Shown in pieces: positions 24,283 through 34,716 of a DNA stretch of 46,260 nt. The notes beneath the pieces were generated by a model that did no database searches, had not been told where the DNA came from, and worked only from the letters and a program-made list of their open reading frames with translations. The translations under genes and the position numbers were made by a program. Origin of the DNA: Burkholderiaceae bacterium. Its GTDB lineage: Bacteria; Pseudomonadota; Gammaproteobacteria; Burkholderiales; Burkholderiaceae_C. Every line of letters begins with the position of its first letter. Within the stretch, counting starts at the first letter, position 1. The stretch lies in contig JANJVX010000227.1 of assembly GCA_024709845.1 (NCBI GenBank), positions 1 through 46,260 of the forward strand. The letters are read 5' to 3'.

Positions 24283-27024
24283 TCAACCCAGCCTCCGCGC
24301 CACCCAGGGCTCCAGGGGCTCGGGTCGGCCGAACAGGTAGCCTTGCAGGCAGTCGCAGTGGCTTGCCACGAGAAAGTCGGCCTGGGCGCGGTTTTCCACG
24401 CCCTCGGCCACCACACGCAATCCGAGGTGGCGGGCCACCGAGAGGATGGATTCCACGATGGCCGTGTCATTGGGGTCGTCCGGAGTGTCCTGCACGAAAC
24501 TTTTGTCGATCTTGAGTTCGTACAGCGGCAGCTTCTTCAGATAGGCCAGGCTGGAGTATCCCGTTCCAAAATCGTCGATCGAAAAACGCACGCCCATGTG
24601 CACCAGTTCGGTCATTCGGGCGATGGTGTCGTCCAGGTTCTCGATGAGCAGGCTTTCGGTCACTTCGAGAATGAGATGCTCGGGCGGCGCGCCCGTTTGC
24701 GCCAGCAATTCGCGCACGCGCCCAACAAAATCCTCTTGCCGGAACTGGCGCTGGCTCACGTTGACGGAGAGGGACAGCACACCACCGGCAGCCTGCAGGC
24801 GCGCCAACGCTTCACACGCCTGCTGGAGCATCCAGTCGCCCATGCGCAGGATCAGGCCCGAGGACTCCGCGACCGGAATGAAACGCGACGGCGGAACGCT
24901 GCCGCGCTCCGGGTGGTTCCAGCGCATGAGCAACTCGCCACCCACCACCGTGCCCGTCCCATCCACCTGGACCTGCACATGGGCCGCCAGTTGCCCCCCG
25001 GCCAGGGCTTTCTTGAGATCCTGCTCCAGCGCCAGCCGCTCCTGCACATCGGCCTGCATGGCCGCCTCGTAGAAGCTGATGCGGTTGCGCCCCCGGTCCT
25101 TGGCACGGTACATGGCTGTATCGGCCTCACGCAACAGATCCTCCACCCCCTCGCCCCGCTTGGGAAACAGCGTGATGCCAATGCTGGCAGCGCTGTCATA
25201 CACATGGGTATCGATGATGTAGGGCATCTCCAGCGCCGTCCGCACCTTCTCGCCCAGAAGCAGCGCATCGCGCCCGGCCGATTCGATATCAGAGGCCATG
25301 TCGCTGATGAGCACCACGAACTCGTCGCCGCCAAGCCGCGCCACCGTGTCTTCCGGCCGCAGCAGTTGCGTGAGGCGCTGTGCCACCTGCATCAGCAGCA
25401 CGTCGCCCAGGGAGTGGCCGCGCGCGTCATTGATCTGCTTGAAATTGTCCAGATCGATGTACAGCAGCGCCCCCACCCGGCCTGACTTGTGGGCCATGGC
25501 CAGACCATGCTCCAGGCGGTCGAGCAGCATGCGGCGGTTGGGCAGTCCGGTCAGCGCATCGAAGTACGCCAGCTGGTGCGTTCGGGCTTCCGCCTGTTTG
25601 CGCTCCGTGATGTCTCGCGACAAGGCGATGAAGCACGCCCCTTGTCCCGGCAAGGCGCTTTCCTTGCGTGCGATCGACAGCTCGAACCAGCGGGTTTGCG
25701 GCCCCAGCGCCAGCCAGAACTGGTGCCCGTCCGAGTAACCCGTGTGGCGTGCGGCCTCCAGGGCGGCGCGGCAACCCGGGGCCGACTCCGGCGGCACAAG
25801 CTCTGCCAGACGCTGTCCGAGGAACGTCGTCGGCGCCAGCGCTAGCTGCCCGGATCGCGCCGACCGGAAATGGAGAATGCGCCCCTCCGTGTCCAGCTCG
25901 AACAGCAGGTCGGGAATGGCGTTGAGGGTGCTTTCCAGGTCGTCCCGGGTGCTGCGCAGGGCCCGGGTCATGTCGTGCGCCAACGCCTGGGCGCGCTCGC
26001 GTCCGGTGGCCAGAACCCAGGTCAACCCTCCGACCAGCAGGCTCAGGGCCACCCCCAGCAAGGCGTTGAGATGCGGCCCGCCATCGTCGAACCGGTTTTC
26101 GAATTCGGGCAGGGGCTGCATGGACAGCGTCCAGGTGCGCCCCCCGAACTGCATCTGGCGCAAGCCGCGCAACCCGGCGCCTGGCGCCACTTCTTGGCCA
26201 TAGACCAACCGGCCCGCCAAGGGTTGCTCCGCATCGTAGATGGCCAGATCAATGTCGGCGTCAAGCTGCTGGGCCATGCCCTGCAGCAGTTCATTCACGC
26301 GGAAGGGCGCGGACACCCAGCCCACAATGCCTGACCGGCGGCCTTCCACCGTTGTCCCATCCGCGCTGTTGGCATAGATGGGCAGATACATGACCATGCC
26401 GACGGCCGTCGGCTTGCCAATGTCCTGCCGCAATGCCAGCGCCGATGTCAGGGCCAGCCCGCCCGAATCCCGTGCACGGTCCAGGGCCTCGCGGGCTGCG
26501 GGCATGGTGCTGACGTCAAAACCCAGCGCCTTGAAGTTGTCATCGGTCAGGGGTTCGATATGCGACACCGGGGTGTACTGCGGACGCGGCCCTTCGGGAT
26601 GCACGCTGTACGTGGGAAACCCCTTGGCGCGCATCTCCTGGGTGTGCGCAGGCAAGTCACTGGCAGGCAGGCGCAGCACATAGGCAACGCCCTGCAAGCC
26701 CGCCAGGGTTTCCTGCAGCCGCAGGGCCTTCACGTAGGCATGGAATTCGGCGCGGTCGATGCTCTCGGAACCGTCGTAGTAGCCTTTCACCCCGCGCAGC
26801 ACGATCTCGTAGGTATCCATCCGTTCCTGGATGCTGTAGGCGATGCGGTCCACGGCAGCGGCAAAGGTCTGGCTGCGCCGGGACCGGGCCTCCTGCACCT
26901 CCCCCATCCAGTACAGCAGTGTGAAACCCAGCAAGAGCAAAGCCAGCAGCACGCCTGCCAGCACCGGCCAGCGGTCATGGGTCGTGGGGCTTTCAGCAGA
27001 CTCTTGGGTGGAAGTGGGCGGCAT
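24283..27024 (-). CDS. CHASE-PAS-GGDEF-EAL cyclic-di-GMP protein
   Basis: 913 aa. The ORF listed from 27042 uses TTG; the first ATG is at 27024 (MPPTSTQES). An N-terminal helix (WPVLAGVLLALLLLGFTLLYW), a periplasmic CHASE-like sensor (about 45-310) and a second helix (LLGVALSLLVGGLTWVLA) are followed by a PAS domain (about 360-470), GGDEF (LGGDEFVVL, intact) and EAL. The EAL motif reads GGELLMRWNHP: the catalytic Glu is kept. The rest of the site is present (SVNVSQ, LEVTES, IDDFGTGYSSL, LKIDKSF, AEGVE, QGYLFGRP). Both synthesis and breakdown of c-di-GMP are therefore plausible. It is divergent from the alarmone-synthetase gene and is not near flagellar genes. Confidence 0.93.
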   Translation of the reverse strand: MPPTSTQESAESPTTHDRWPVLAGVLLALLLLGFTLLYWMGEVQEARSRRSQTFAAAVDRIAYSIQERMDTYEIVLRGVKGYYDGSESIDRAEFHAYVKALRLQETLAGLQGVAYVLRLPASDLPAHTQEMRAKGFPTYSVHPEGPRPQYTPVSHIEPLTDDNFKALGFDVSTMPAAREALDRARDSGGLALTSALALRQDIGKPTAVGMVMYLPIYANSADGTTVEGRRSGIVGWVSAPFRVNELLQGMAQQLDADIDLAIYDAEQPLAGRLVYGQEVAPGAGLRGLRQMQFGGRTWTLSMQPLPEFENRFDDGGPHLNALLGVALSLLVGGLTWVLATGRERAQALAHDMTRALRSTRDDLESTLNAIPDLLFELDTEGRILHFRSARSGQLALAPTTFLGQRLAELVPPESAPGCRAALEAARHTGYSDGHQFWLALGPQTRWFELSIARKESALPGQGACFIALSRDITERKQAEARTHQLAYFDALTGLPNRRMLLDRLEHGLAMAHKSGRVGALLYIDLDNFKQINDARGHSLGDVLLMQVAQRLTQLLRPEDTVARLGGDEFVVLISDMASDIESAGRDALLLGEKVRTALEMPYIIDTHVYDSAASIGITLFPKRGEGVEDLLREADTAMYRAKDRGRNRISFYEAAMQADVQERLALEQDLKKALAGGQLAAHVQVQVDGTGTVVGGELLMRWNHPERGSVPPSRFIPVAESSGLILRMGDWMLQQACEALARLQAAGGVLSLSVNVSQRQFRQEDFVGRVRELLAQTGAPPEHLILEVTESLLIENLDDTIARMTELVHMGVRFSIDDFGTGYSSLAYLKKLPLYELKIDKSFVQDTPDDPNDTAIVESILSVARHLGLRVVAEGVENRAQADFLVASHCDCLQGYLFGRPEPLEPWVARRLG

Positions 27025-27197
27025 CGGCGACGGAAGTGGCAACCAGCCCCGCCCCCGGCGATGGCAAGGACGACGGCACCTGTGGTGTGGTGGCCATTAT
27101 GGTCAACCCCTTTGACGGAGGCATTATGGAAACCTCCCATATTTGCGGTATACCCGCAGGCACGGCCCGCCGCCCCGGATATTCAGAAAGCACACCC

Positions 27198-28307
27198 ATG
27201 CCATCGCTTGACTTCGAGCAGGAGCAGTCCCGGTTCCTGTCGTTTCACGACCAACACCTGTCGACCATGCAGGCCGCCTGTGAGGCCTATGTGGCCCTCG
27301 TGAACGCACAGTTGATGCGCGACGGCACGCTGGAGATCTCCAAGGTCGAAGGTCGGGTCAAGGAACGCGATGAATGCATCCGCAAGTTCTCGCGCAAGTA
27401 CCGCGCAGGGCTGGAAGAGAGCGGAACCCCCTACGAAATTCGCCCCTTCATCAGCGACCTGATCGGCGTGCGCGTGGTCTGCCTGTACGAGGACGAGCTG
27501 GACAAGGTGGCGCAGGCGGTCGAAAACGTTTTCGACGTCATCGACGTGACCGACAAGGTCCGGGACGTGGAGGGCACGGAGGGCTCCTTCGGCTACAAGG
27601 GCCTGCATCTGGACTTGCGGCTCAATGCCGCGCAGGCAGCCCTGCCGGAACAGGCCCTGCTGACCGAGTGGCCCATTGAATTGCAGATCCGCACGATTGT
27701 TCAGGACTCCTGGAGCGTTCTGGACCACAAGATCAAGTACAAGAAAGCCATTCCGGGGCCGCTCAAGCGGCGCATCAACGTGCTGGCAGCGCTGTTTGAG
27801 CTGGCGGACCGCGAATTCCGTCAGATCCGGGACGAGACCGAAGCCGAAATGCGCAAGACGCCGGACGAACCCGACGATCCCGTCACCGATGCCGACCCGC
27901 AACCGGCCGCGCCCGAATCGGCCCAGGGCAGCGGGCTCAATGCGTTCTCGTTCCTCAAGATCGCCAACCATTTCTTCAAGGATTTCGCGTTCGAGCCGCA
28001 CAAGGTGGACAGCTTTGTCGATGACGTGCATGCGTGGTCACCGGGCATCACCCGGGCACGCTTCAACACCTTGATGCGCCAGACGATCGGCATCGTCAAG
28101 CGCTACAAGCAGTATTTCGAGGAACAGAACCCGTCAGCCCAGTTCAATCCGTACACCGTCATCCGCCACTGCCTGTACCTGAGTAACAAGGACTTGTTTG
28201 GCCATGCGCTGCGCAAGGTGTCCCGGACTTCGTTCGAGGCCTGGCTGCAGACCCAGGGTGCCGCAGCCCCGGCAGGCGCAAAAAATATTGATAAAAAAGG
28301 CCTCTAG
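27198..28307 (+). CDS. RelA/SpoT-domain small alarmone synthetase-like protein
   Basis: 369 aa from MPSLDFEQEQSRF; METSHICG at 27126 is another possible start. The nucleotidyltransferase domain is recognisable: ISDLIGVRVVCLYEDELDKV, SFGYKGLHLDLRL and PIELQIRTIVQDSWSVLDHKIKYK, i.e. the D, Y/H and ExQIRT sites of (p)ppGpp synthetases. There is no HD hydrolase, TGS or ACT domain, so it is a stand-alone synthetase type, but with an extra C-terminal helical region (about 230-369). The canonical GYxSxH has Gly for Ser (GYKGLH). It has no adjacent antitoxin. The last eight residues and the TAG stop come from a palindromic repeat. Confidence 0.85.
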   Translation: MPSLDFEQEQSRFLSFHDQHLSTMQAACEAYVALVNAQLMRDGTLEISKVEGRVKERDECIRKFSRKYRAGLEESGTPYEIRPFISDLIGVRVVCLYEDELDKVAQAVENVFDVIDVTDKVRDVEGTEGSFGYKGLHLDLRLNAAQAALPEQALLTEWPIELQIRTIVQDSWSVLDHKIKYKKAIPGPLKRRINVLAALFELADREFRQIRDETEAEMRKTPDEPDDPVTDADPQPAAPESAQGSGLNAFSFLKIANHFFKDFAFEPHKVDSFVDDVHAWSPGITRARFNTLMRQTIGIVKRYKQYFEEQNPSAQFNPYTVIRHCLYLSNKDLFGHALRKVSRTSFEAWLQTQGAAAPAGAKNIDKKGL

Positions 28308-28348
28308 GCCAATATATAAAAGCGCAAAAAGCTATCTTTACGATAGCA
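28279..28348 (-). repeat. Palindromic repeat, copy 4 (codes alarmone-synthetase end)
   Basis: On the minus strand: TGCTATCGTAAAGATAGCT, gcgctttta, ttGGCCTAGAGGCC. On the plus strand it gives the last codons (KNIDKKGL) and TAG stop of the RelA/SpoT-domain gene, then continues into the phaZ upstream region. Confidence 0.88.
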
Positions 28349-28446
28349 ACCGCATTGATCACTTGCGGTGTCTTGTCGCTGCTGTCGCGTACGCGACTGG
28401 CTATCGGTAGTTCCACTGCCCGCAGAAGTAACCAAATACTGTTATA

Positions 28447-28457
28447 TTGCACTGCAA
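28447..28457. promoter_or_regulatory. Palindrome TTGCACTGCAA upstream of phaZ
   Basis: A perfect 11-bp palindrome 18 nt before the phaZ ATG, partly overlapping a TATATT box (28443-28448). PhaR, the PHA-granule repressor of betaproteobacteria, is reported to bind TGC-rich sequences of this kind, so it is a candidate operator. Assignment is inference. Confidence 0.4.
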
Positions 28458-28475
28458 CATTTTCGGATTCCGCCC

Positions 28476-30200
28476 ATGCTCTACCAGATCTACGAAACCC
28501 AGCGCTCCTTGATGGAGCCTTTTGCGGACTTTGCGCTGGCTGCCTCCAAGCTCTACAGCAATCCGTCCTCGCCGTTCCAGAAGACGCCTCTGTCGCAGCG
28601 CATGTCGGCAGGGTACGACCTGATCTACCGTCTGGGCAAAGACTACGAGAAGCCCGGGTTCGAGATCAAGACCGTACCGGTGGACGGTGTGGAAGTGGCC
28701 ATTCACGAGCGCGTGGAGATCAACAAGCCCTTCTGCGAACTGCGCCGGTTCAAGCGTTTCTCTGACGATCCGAAAACGCTTGAGAAACTCAAGGGTCAGC
28801 CCGTCGTGCTGATCGTCGCCCCGCTGTCGGGCCACTACGCCACGCTGCTGCGCGACACCGTGCGCTCCATGTTGAGCGACCACAAGGTCTACATCACCGA
28901 CTGGAAGAATGCCCGGCTGGTGCCGCTGTCCGAGGGCGAATTCCATCTGGACGACTACGTCAATTACGTGCAGGAGTTCATCCGCCACCTGCAAGGGATC
29001 TATGGCAACTGCCATGTCATCAGCGTCTGCCAGCCCACCGTACCCGTGCTGGCCGCCGTCTCGCTGATGGCCAGCCGGGGCGAAACCACACCGCTGTCGA
29101 TGACCATGATGGGCGGCCCCATCGACGCGCGCAAATCGCCCACGGCGGTGAACAACCTGGCCAACGAGCGCAGCTTCGAGTGGTTCGAGAACAACGTCAT
29201 CTACCGCGTGCCGGGCAACTTCCCCGGCGCTGGCCGCCGCGTGTACCCGGGCTTCCTGCAGCATGCCGGCTTCGTCGCCATGAACCCCGACCGCCACGCA
29301 GTCAACCACTACGACTATTTCAAGAACCTGATCAAGGCCGACGACATCAGCACCGAGGCGCATCGCAAGTTCTATGACGAGTACAACGCCGTGCTCGACA
29401 TGGACGCCGACTACTACCTCGAAACCATCCACACCGTGTTCCAGGAATTCAAGCTGGTCAACGGCACCTGGGATGTCCGCTCTCCGGAAGGCAAGGTCGA
29501 GCGCGTGCGTCCGCAGGACATCACCCAGGGCGCCCTGCTGACCATTGAAGGCGAGCTGGACGACATCTCCGGCGCCGGCCAGACACGCGCCGCCCACGAC
29601 CTGTGCACCGGGCTGGCAGGCAAGGAGCAGCGCCACCACGAGGCCAAGGGCGCCGGCCACTACGGCATTTTCAGCGGCCGCCGCTGGCGCGAGCAGGTGT
29701 ATCCGCTGGTCCGCAGCTTCATCCTGGAGCACCAGAAGCCCCAGGCCAAGGCAGCCGCTGCGCCTATGGCCACTCCGAAGAAGGCCCCGACGGCCCAGGC
29801 CACTGCGGTGGAAGAAAAGCCACGGGCCCGCCCGGCACCCGCCCCCGCCAGCACCCGCAAAGCCGCCAGCGCCAAGACAACGCCGCCCAAGAAGCCAGCC
29901 GCTGCGCCCCAGCCAGCGGCCACACGCCCCGCCAAAGCAGCGGCGCCTGCCGTGAAACCCTCCGCGCAGGCCAAGACGGCGGCGGCTGCACCCGCCCCCG
30001 TTCAGCCCGCTCAGCCCGTGCAGGCCAAGGCCTCCGCACCCGCCACGCGCTGGGTCACCCCGGTGGCGGCCAGCCCCGCCGTTGCACCGGTCACCGCGGC
30101 AGCGGCCCCGGCGGTGCAGCCCGAAGGCGAAGTCGCCACCGTCACGGCGGCTCCGGCGCCCGTTCAGGCCAAGCGCCCATCGCGCAACAAGGCGGCCTGA
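28476..30200 (+). CDS. phaZ: Intracellular PHA depolymerase with Ala/Pro/Lys-rich tail
   Basis: 574 aa. Residues 1-420 match intracellular poly(3-hydroxyalkanoate) depolymerases: [16 protein letters not shown] at the start, the nucleophile Cys in [24 protein letters not shown] with the Asp, and [19 protein letters not shown] with the His. It hydrolyses PHB inside granules. From about residue 420 a ~150-residue tail follows, rich in Ala, Pro and Lys ([42 protein letters not shown]), similar in composition to histone H1-like tails and to phasin PhaF. Depolymerases of this class are usually near 420 aa, so the tail is an addition. A candidate PhaR palindrome precedes it. rnfB-like follows after 8 nt. 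Confidence 0.9.
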   Translation: MLYQIYETQRSLMEPFADFALAASKLYSNPSSPFQKTPLSQRMSAGYDLIYRLGKDYEKPGFEIKTVPVDGVEVAIHERVEINKPFCELRRFKRFSDDPKTLEKLKGQPVVLIVAPLSGHYATLLRDTVRSMLSDHKVYITDWKNARLVPLSEGEFHLDDYVNYVQEFIRHLQGIYGNCHVISVCQPTVPVLAAVSLMASRGETTPLSMTMMGGPIDARKSPTAVNNLANERSFEWFENNVIYRVPGNFPGAGRRVYPGFLQHAGFVAMNPDRHAVNHYDYFKNLIKADDISTEAHRKFYDEYNAVLDMDADYYLETIHTVFQEFKLVNGTWDVRSPEGKVERVRPQDITQGALLTIEGELDDISGAGQTRAAHDLCTGLAGKEQRHHEAKGAGHYGIFSGRRWREQVYPLVRSFILEHQKPQAKAAAAPMATPKKAPTAQATAVEEKPRARPAPAPASTRKAASAKTTPPKKPAAAPQPAATRPAKAAAPAVKPSAQAKTAAAAPAPVQPAQPVQAKASAPATRWVTPVAASPAVAPVTAAAAPAVQPEGEVATVTAAPAPVQAKRPSRNKAA

Positions 30201-30208
30201 TATCCGGC

Positions 30209-30859
30209 ATGCAGGCACTGGAGGGTCTGGCTGCGCGCATTGATGCGGCCCTGCCGCAGACCCAATGCACGCGCTGCGGCTATGCCGACTGTGCGGCCTA
30301 TGCCACGGCCATCGCCAGCGGCGAGGCCGGTATCGACCAGTGCCCCCCAGGGGGTGCCCAGGGCATTGCCCGGCTGGCTGCACTGACAGGCCAGGCGGCC
30401 CGCCCGCTCGACCCGCGCTTTGGCACCGAAGGTCCGCGCAGCGTGGTGGTGATTGATGAAAACTGGTGCATCGGCTGCTCCCTGTGCATCAAGGCCTGCC
30501 CGACCGATGCCATCGTCGGTGCGAACAAGCTCATGCATACGGTGATGGAGCCGTACTGCACTGGCTGCGAACTGTGCATACCTGCCTGTCCGGTCGACTG
30601 CATGTCCCTGGAGAACGCCAGTGGCCAGGCCACCGGCTGGGCTGCCTGGAGCCCCGCGCAGGCCCAGCAGGCGCGAGAACGCTATGTTTTCCGGCAAGAA
30701 CGGCTGGCCCGCGAGGCGCACGAAGAAACCGAACGGCTGGGCACACCTGCCCTCGCGGCCGCCGCAGCCGGCACGGACTCGCCACCGCCTCCAGCAGAGA
30801 ACAAACAGGCCGCCATTGCCGCCGCGCTGGCACGGGCCCGGGAACGCCGGGCTGGCTGA
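30209..30859 (+). CDS. RnfB-like ferredoxin protein
   Basis: 216 aa. An N-terminal Fe-S cluster domain ([32 protein letters not shown]) precedes two classic 4Fe-4S motifs, [18 protein letters not shown] and [17 protein letters not shown]. The RnfB N-terminal membrane helix is missing, so the protein is soluble. The C-terminal 70 residues are helical and charged. Such stand-alone RnfB-like proteins are common in betaproteobacteria, often labelled electron transport complex subunit B, but without the other rnf genes. It starts 8 nt after phaZ, so it is probably co-transcribed with it; a partner is not evident. Confidence 0.88.
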   Translation: MQALEGLAARIDAALPQTQCTRCGYADCAAYATAIASGEAGIDQCPPGGAQGIARLAALTGQAARPLDPRFGTEGPRSVVVIDENWCIGCSLCIKACPTDAIVGANKLMHTVMEPYCTGCELCIPACPVDCMSLENASGQATGWAAWSPAQAQQARERYVFRQERLAREAHEETERLGTPALAAAAAGTDSPPPPAENKQAAIAAALARARERRAG

Positions 30860-30880
30860 GCGCAGAAGCGGCCGTCTGTT

Positions 30881-32395
30881 TCAGGCGCGGGCGGCGAGGT
30901 TTTTGTAGACGCCGCAACCCACGTACATGTCGTCCACCATGAGGACGAACGACATCTTGGTCTGCACCGTGCCCGTGGCCGGGTTGTTGATGTCGTACTC
31001 GACCCAGCCCGGTCCCCGCTCGGCCTGGGCCACGATGTCCTGCACCAGCTGTTCACCCGCGATGCCCGGAATGTCCTGCACCCGTGTGCTCACCTTGGCC
31101 GGGTTGCCACCAAAAGCCAGGTAGGTGCCAGCCCGGTCGAGCGCAAACACGTACATGTCGCGGTCGTGGAACGGCTGGCTCTTGTCGGTAATGGTGCGCA
31201 GGAACTGGTCGCGCGAGGTGCCTGCACGCATGGCCACGGCACGCTGGACCAGTGCCACGGCCTCGTCGGCCGTGCCTTGCTGCAGACGGAAGGACTCCAC
31301 CGCGCTCGACAGTGTGCGGGCCCGGCCCTCCAGGGCATTGGCCTGCTGTACGGCGTGCTCCACCATATGGGCGTTGTGCTGGGTGATCTGGTCCAGCTGG
31401 CGCACGGCGGTGGTGATTTCCTGCAGGCCGGTACTCTGCTCGGCCCCCGATGTGGCAATCTCCGACATGGTGGCCGCCACACTGCGGATTCCGCCGGCCA
31501 TGGACGAAATGCCCTCCCCTGCGGAGCGGATGAGTCCGGCGCTGGACTCCACCTGCTGGACCGACGCGCTGATCAGTGCCCGGATTTCCCGCGCCGCCTC
31601 GCCCGAGCGCCCGGCCAGGGTACGGACCTCCGAAGCCACCACGGCAAAGCCGCGCCCTTGCTCACCCGCCCGAGCGGCCTCCACGGCGGCGTTCAGGGCC
31701 AGAATGTTGGTCTGGAAGGCAATGCCGTCGATCACACCAATGATTTCATTCATGCGGCGCGCGCCCTGCTGGATGGCCTCCACCGACTGCACGGCCCGCG
31801 CCATGGCCTGGGTTCCCTGCTCTGCCGCCTGGCTGACCTCGCGGGCCTGCAGGTCGGCGGCGTGGATGGTCTGGGCATTGTTCTGAACGGTGGACGACAG
31901 CTGTTCCACGCTGGCAGCGGTCTGCTCCAGGCTGGCTGCCTGCTGCTCCGTGCGCTCCGCCAATGCCTGGCTGTCCCGCGCGATGCTTTGCCCCGCATGC
32001 GACACCAGTGCGGCGTTGCTGCGGATATTGGCCACCATGCCCGAGAGGGTGCGCACCATGCGATCGAGCAGTTGGGCCAGATCGGCCAGTTCGTCCCGGC
32101 CCCGCATCTGCACATGAACGCCCAGGTTGCCTCGCGCGGTCTGGTCCATCGCATGCGCCAGGGCACCCAGGTCCGAAGACAGGCTGGCATACAGCGCGGC
32201 CAGCAGATACCCCACGCCCAGCACGCACAGCGCCAGAGCGCTCCACACCACCGGGGCGGACGCCCCCTGCCCGGCCAGCAAGGCCAGAAGCAGCAGGGAG
32301 GCCACCGCCACCGTCCCCAGCATCAGCAGCTTGCCCCACAGGGGCAGGCGCCGCATCAACGCAGTGCCCGGCAATAAGAATAGGGACTCGGTCAT
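30881..32395 (-). CDS. MCP with C-terminal cytoplasmic Cache-like domain
   Basis: 504 aa from [10 protein letters not shown], which has an excellent Shine-Dalgarno (aaggaggcaacaaa). Two membrane helices lie at about 20-70 with hardly any periplasmic loop, then a HAMP-like region and the signalling tip [51 protein letters not shown]. After the signalling helices comes an extra ~125-residue domain ([14 protein letters not shown]..., [37 protein letters not shown]) that reads like a single Cache fold. The sensor is therefore at the C-terminus and probably cytoplasmic, the reverse of classical MCPs. No methylation-tail pentapeptide is present at the end. Confidence 0.9.
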   Translation of the reverse strand: MTESLFLLPGTALMRRLPLWGKLLMLGTVAVASLLLLALLAGQGASAPVVWSALALCVLGVGYLLAALYASLSSDLGALAHAMDQTARGNLGVHVQMRGRDELADLAQLLDRMVRTLSGMVANIRSNAALVSHAGQSIARDSQALAERTEQQAASLEQTAASVEQLSSTVQNNAQTIHAADLQAREVSQAAEQGTQAMARAVQSVEAIQQGARRMNEIIGVIDGIAFQTNILALNAAVEAARAGEQGRGFAVVASEVRTLAGRSGEAAREIRALISASVQQVESSAGLIRSAGEGISSMAGGIRSVAATMSEIATSGAEQSTGLQEITTAVRQLDQITQHNAHMVEHAVQQANALEGRARTLSSAVESFRLQQGTADEAVALVQRAVAMRAGTSRDQFLRTITDKSQPFHDRDMYVFALDRAGTYLAFGGNPAKVSTRVQDIPGIAGEQLVQDIVAQAERGPGWVEYDINNPATGTVQTKMSFVLMVDDMYVGCGVYKNLAARA

Positions 32396-32621
32396 TTTGT
32401 TGCCTCCTTGCCTGAAATGGGTTTTCTCTGCCGTTGTGCGGCGGGGAGCACCACCCCGCGGGAACGAACGCGAACCCACGGCACACTGCGTGTTATCACG
32501 CCATAGTGTTCATACTCTGCTTGCACTGTACTGACATCCAGTCTTGCCTGCCAGTCTTTCGGCATGCGGCGCCCATCCGGCGCAGGGCGGCATGCGATGC
32601 CATCGCCCATAATGGCGCCCC

Positions 32622-33827
32622 ATGAACCCCCTGCTTTCCCAATTGCAGCCCTACCCATTCGAGCGGCTGCGCCAGCTCTTCGCGGGTGTCACGCCCCCAG
32701 CGTCCTACAGCCCGGTCAGTCTGGGCATGGGCGAACCCCGCCACGCCACCCCGCCGTTCATCAAGGAAGCGCTGGTGGCCGGCCTCGACGGCCTGGCCAA
32801 CTATCCGGCCACAGCCGGAGAGCCCCGCCTGCGCGAAGCCTTCACCGGCTGGCTGGCGCGCCGCTATGGGCTGGCGATGGACCCCGCCACGCAAGTGCTG
32901 CCCATCAATGGCTCGCGGGAGGCGCTTTTTGCCTTTGCCCAGACCGTCATCGACCCCTCGGGCGGCGACGCGATGGTGGTGTGCCCCAACCCCTTCTACC
33001 AAATCTACGAAGGCGCAGCGCTGCTGGCGGGTGCCACGCCATATTTCGCCCCGAGTGACCCTGCGCGCAACTTCGCCGTGGACTGGGACAGCGTGCCCGA
33101 CGCTGTCTGGCAGCGCACGCAGCTGCTGTTTGTCTGCTCGCCCGGCAACCCCACGGGCGCGGTGATGCCGCTGGCCGAGTGGGAAAAGCTGTTCGCCCTC
33201 TCCGACCGCCATGGCTTCGTGATCGCATCCGACGAGTGCTACAGCGAGATCTACTTCCGCGATGAGCCCCCGCTGGGCGGGCTGGAAGCCGCCGCAAAGC
33301 TCGGCCGCAGCGATTTCCGGCGCCTGCTGTCCTTCACCAGCCTGTCCAAGCGCAGCAACGTGCCGGGCCTGCGCAGCGGTTTCGTGGCGGGCGACGCAGC
33401 GCTGGTCAAATCCTTCCTGCTCTACCGCACCTACCACGGCAGCGCCATGGGCCCGGCCGTGCAAAACGCCAGCATCGCCGCGTGGGGCGATGAGAGCCAT
33501 GTGATCGACAACCGTGCCTTGTACCGCGAGAAGTTCGCCCAGGTCACCCCGCTGCTGGAGCCCGTGATGGACGTGCACCTGCCCGACGCCGGTTTTTACC
33601 TGTGGGCGGGCGTGCCACCGCAACTGGGCCTGAGCGATACCGAGTTCGCACGCGGCCTGCTGGCTCAATACAATGTCACCGTGCTGCCCGGCAGTTACCT
33701 GGCGCGCGAAGTGGCAGGCACCAACCCCGGTGCCCAGCGCGTGCGCATGGCCCTGGTGGCCGAAACCTCCGAATGTGTGGAAGCCGCCCGGCGCATCGTC
33801 CAATTCATCCAATCCCGTTCCCGTTAA
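32622..33827 (+). CDS. dapC: Succinyldiaminopimelate transaminase
   Basis: 401 aa, class I/II aminotransferase fold. The PLP lysine is in [41 protein letters not shown] and the substrate Arg region near the C-terminus (RVRMALVAE) are present. It transfers the amino group from glutamate to N-succinyl-2-amino-6-ketopimelate in the lysine/meso-DAP pathway. Naming is supported by direct coupling to dapD (4 nt gap) and dapE further down. The ATG is 226 nt from the divergent MCP gene. Confidence 0.93.
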   Translation: MNPLLSQLQPYPFERLRQLFAGVTPPASYSPVSLGMGEPRHATPPFIKEALVAGLDGLANYPATAGEPRLREAFTGWLARRYGLAMDPATQVLPINGSREALFAFAQTVIDPSGGDAMVVCPNPFYQIYEGAALLAGATPYFAPSDPARNFAVDWDSVPDAVWQRTQLLFVCSPGNPTGAVMPLAEWEKLFALSDRHGFVIASDECYSEIYFRDEPPLGGLEAAAKLGRSDFRRLLSFTSLSKRSNVPGLRSGFVAGDAALVKSFLLYRTYHGSAMGPAVQNASIAAWGDESHVIDNRALYREKFAQVTPLLEPVMDVHLPDAGFYLWAGVPPQLGLSDTEFARGLLAQYNVTVLPGSYLAREVAGTNPGAQRVRMALVAETSECVEAARRIVQFIQSRSR

Positions 33828-33831
33828 TTCC

Positions 33832-34665
33832 ATGACCCAACACCTGCAGAGCACCATTGAAACCGCGTGGGAAAACCGCGCCAGCCTGTCTCCCAACGCC
33901 GCCCCCAAAGAAGTGCTGGATGCCGTCGAGCACGTCATCGCCGAGTTGAACAACGGCGCGCTGCGCGTGGCCACCCGCGAAGCCGTGGGCCAGTGGACGG
34001 TGCACCAGTGGATCAAGAAGGCCGTGCTGCTGTCGTTCCGCCTCAAGGACAACGAACTCATCGCTGCCGGCGATCTGGGTTTCTACGACAAGGTGCCGAC
34101 CCGTTTCGGCGGCCTGAGCGCGGCGGAAATGGCCGCCACCGGCGTGCGTGTGGTGCCACCGGCCGTGGCACGCCGCGGCAGCTTCGTCGCCAAGGGCGCC
34201 ATCCTGATGCCTTCCTACGTGAACATCGGCGCCTATGTGGATGAAGGCACCATGGTCGATACCTGGGCCACCGTGGGCTCGTGCGCGCAAGTGGGCAAGA
34301 ATGTGCATCTCTCGGGCGGCGTGGGTCTGGGCGGCGTGCTTGAACCCCTGCAGGCCAACCCGACCATCATCGAGGACAACTGCTTCATCGGCGCGCGCTC
34401 CGAAGTGGTCGAGGGCGTGATCGTCGAAGAAAACTCCGTGCTGGGCATGGGCGTCTACATCGGCCAGAGCACGCCGATCTTCAACCGCGACACCGGCGAG
34501 ATCAGCTACGGCCGCGTGCCCGCGGGCAGCGTGGTCATCAGCGGCAACCTGCCGAAGAAGACCAAGACCGGCCAGGACTATTCCACCTATGCTGCCGTCA
34601 TCGTCAAGACCGTGGACGCGCAAACGCGCTCCAAGACCAGTCTCAACGACCTGCTGCGCGACTGA
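33832..34665 (+). CDS. dapD: Tetrahydrodipicolinate N-succinyltransferase
   Basis: 277 aa. N-terminal helical domain, then a left-handed beta-helix of hexapeptide repeats ([82 protein letters not shown]) typical of DapD. It succinylates tetrahydrodipicolinate from succinyl-CoA, the step before DapC. The start is the ATG 4 nt after the dapC stop; the longer ORF lies inside dapC in another frame. Confidence 0.97.
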   Translation: MTQHLQSTIETAWENRASLSPNAAPKEVLDAVEHVIAELNNGALRVATREAVGQWTVHQWIKKAVLLSFRLKDNELIAAGDLGFYDKVPTRFGGLSAAEMAATGVRVVPPAVARRGSFVAKGAILMPSYVNIGAYVDEGTMVDTWATVGSCAQVGKNVHLSGGVGLGGVLEPLQANPTIIEDNCFIGARSEVVEGVIVEENSVLGMGVYIGQSTPIFNRDTGEISYGRVPAGSVVISGNLPKKTKTGQDYSTYAAVIVKTVDAQTRSKTSLNDLLRD

Positions 34666-34716
34666 CACACCGCGACCGGCGCAGGCACGCAGCCACACCA
34701 CCTGAGGGAGATCACC

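Noticed and set aside
27036-27197. Longer N-terminus of the alarmone-synthetase ORF
   Set aside because: Would extend into the promoter shared with the GGDEF-EAL gene; conserved sequence begins after MPSLDF.
28291-28312. GGCCTctAGGCC with a T-tract on the minus strand as a terminator
   Set aside because: No minus-strand gene reads into it; it belongs to repeat copy 4.
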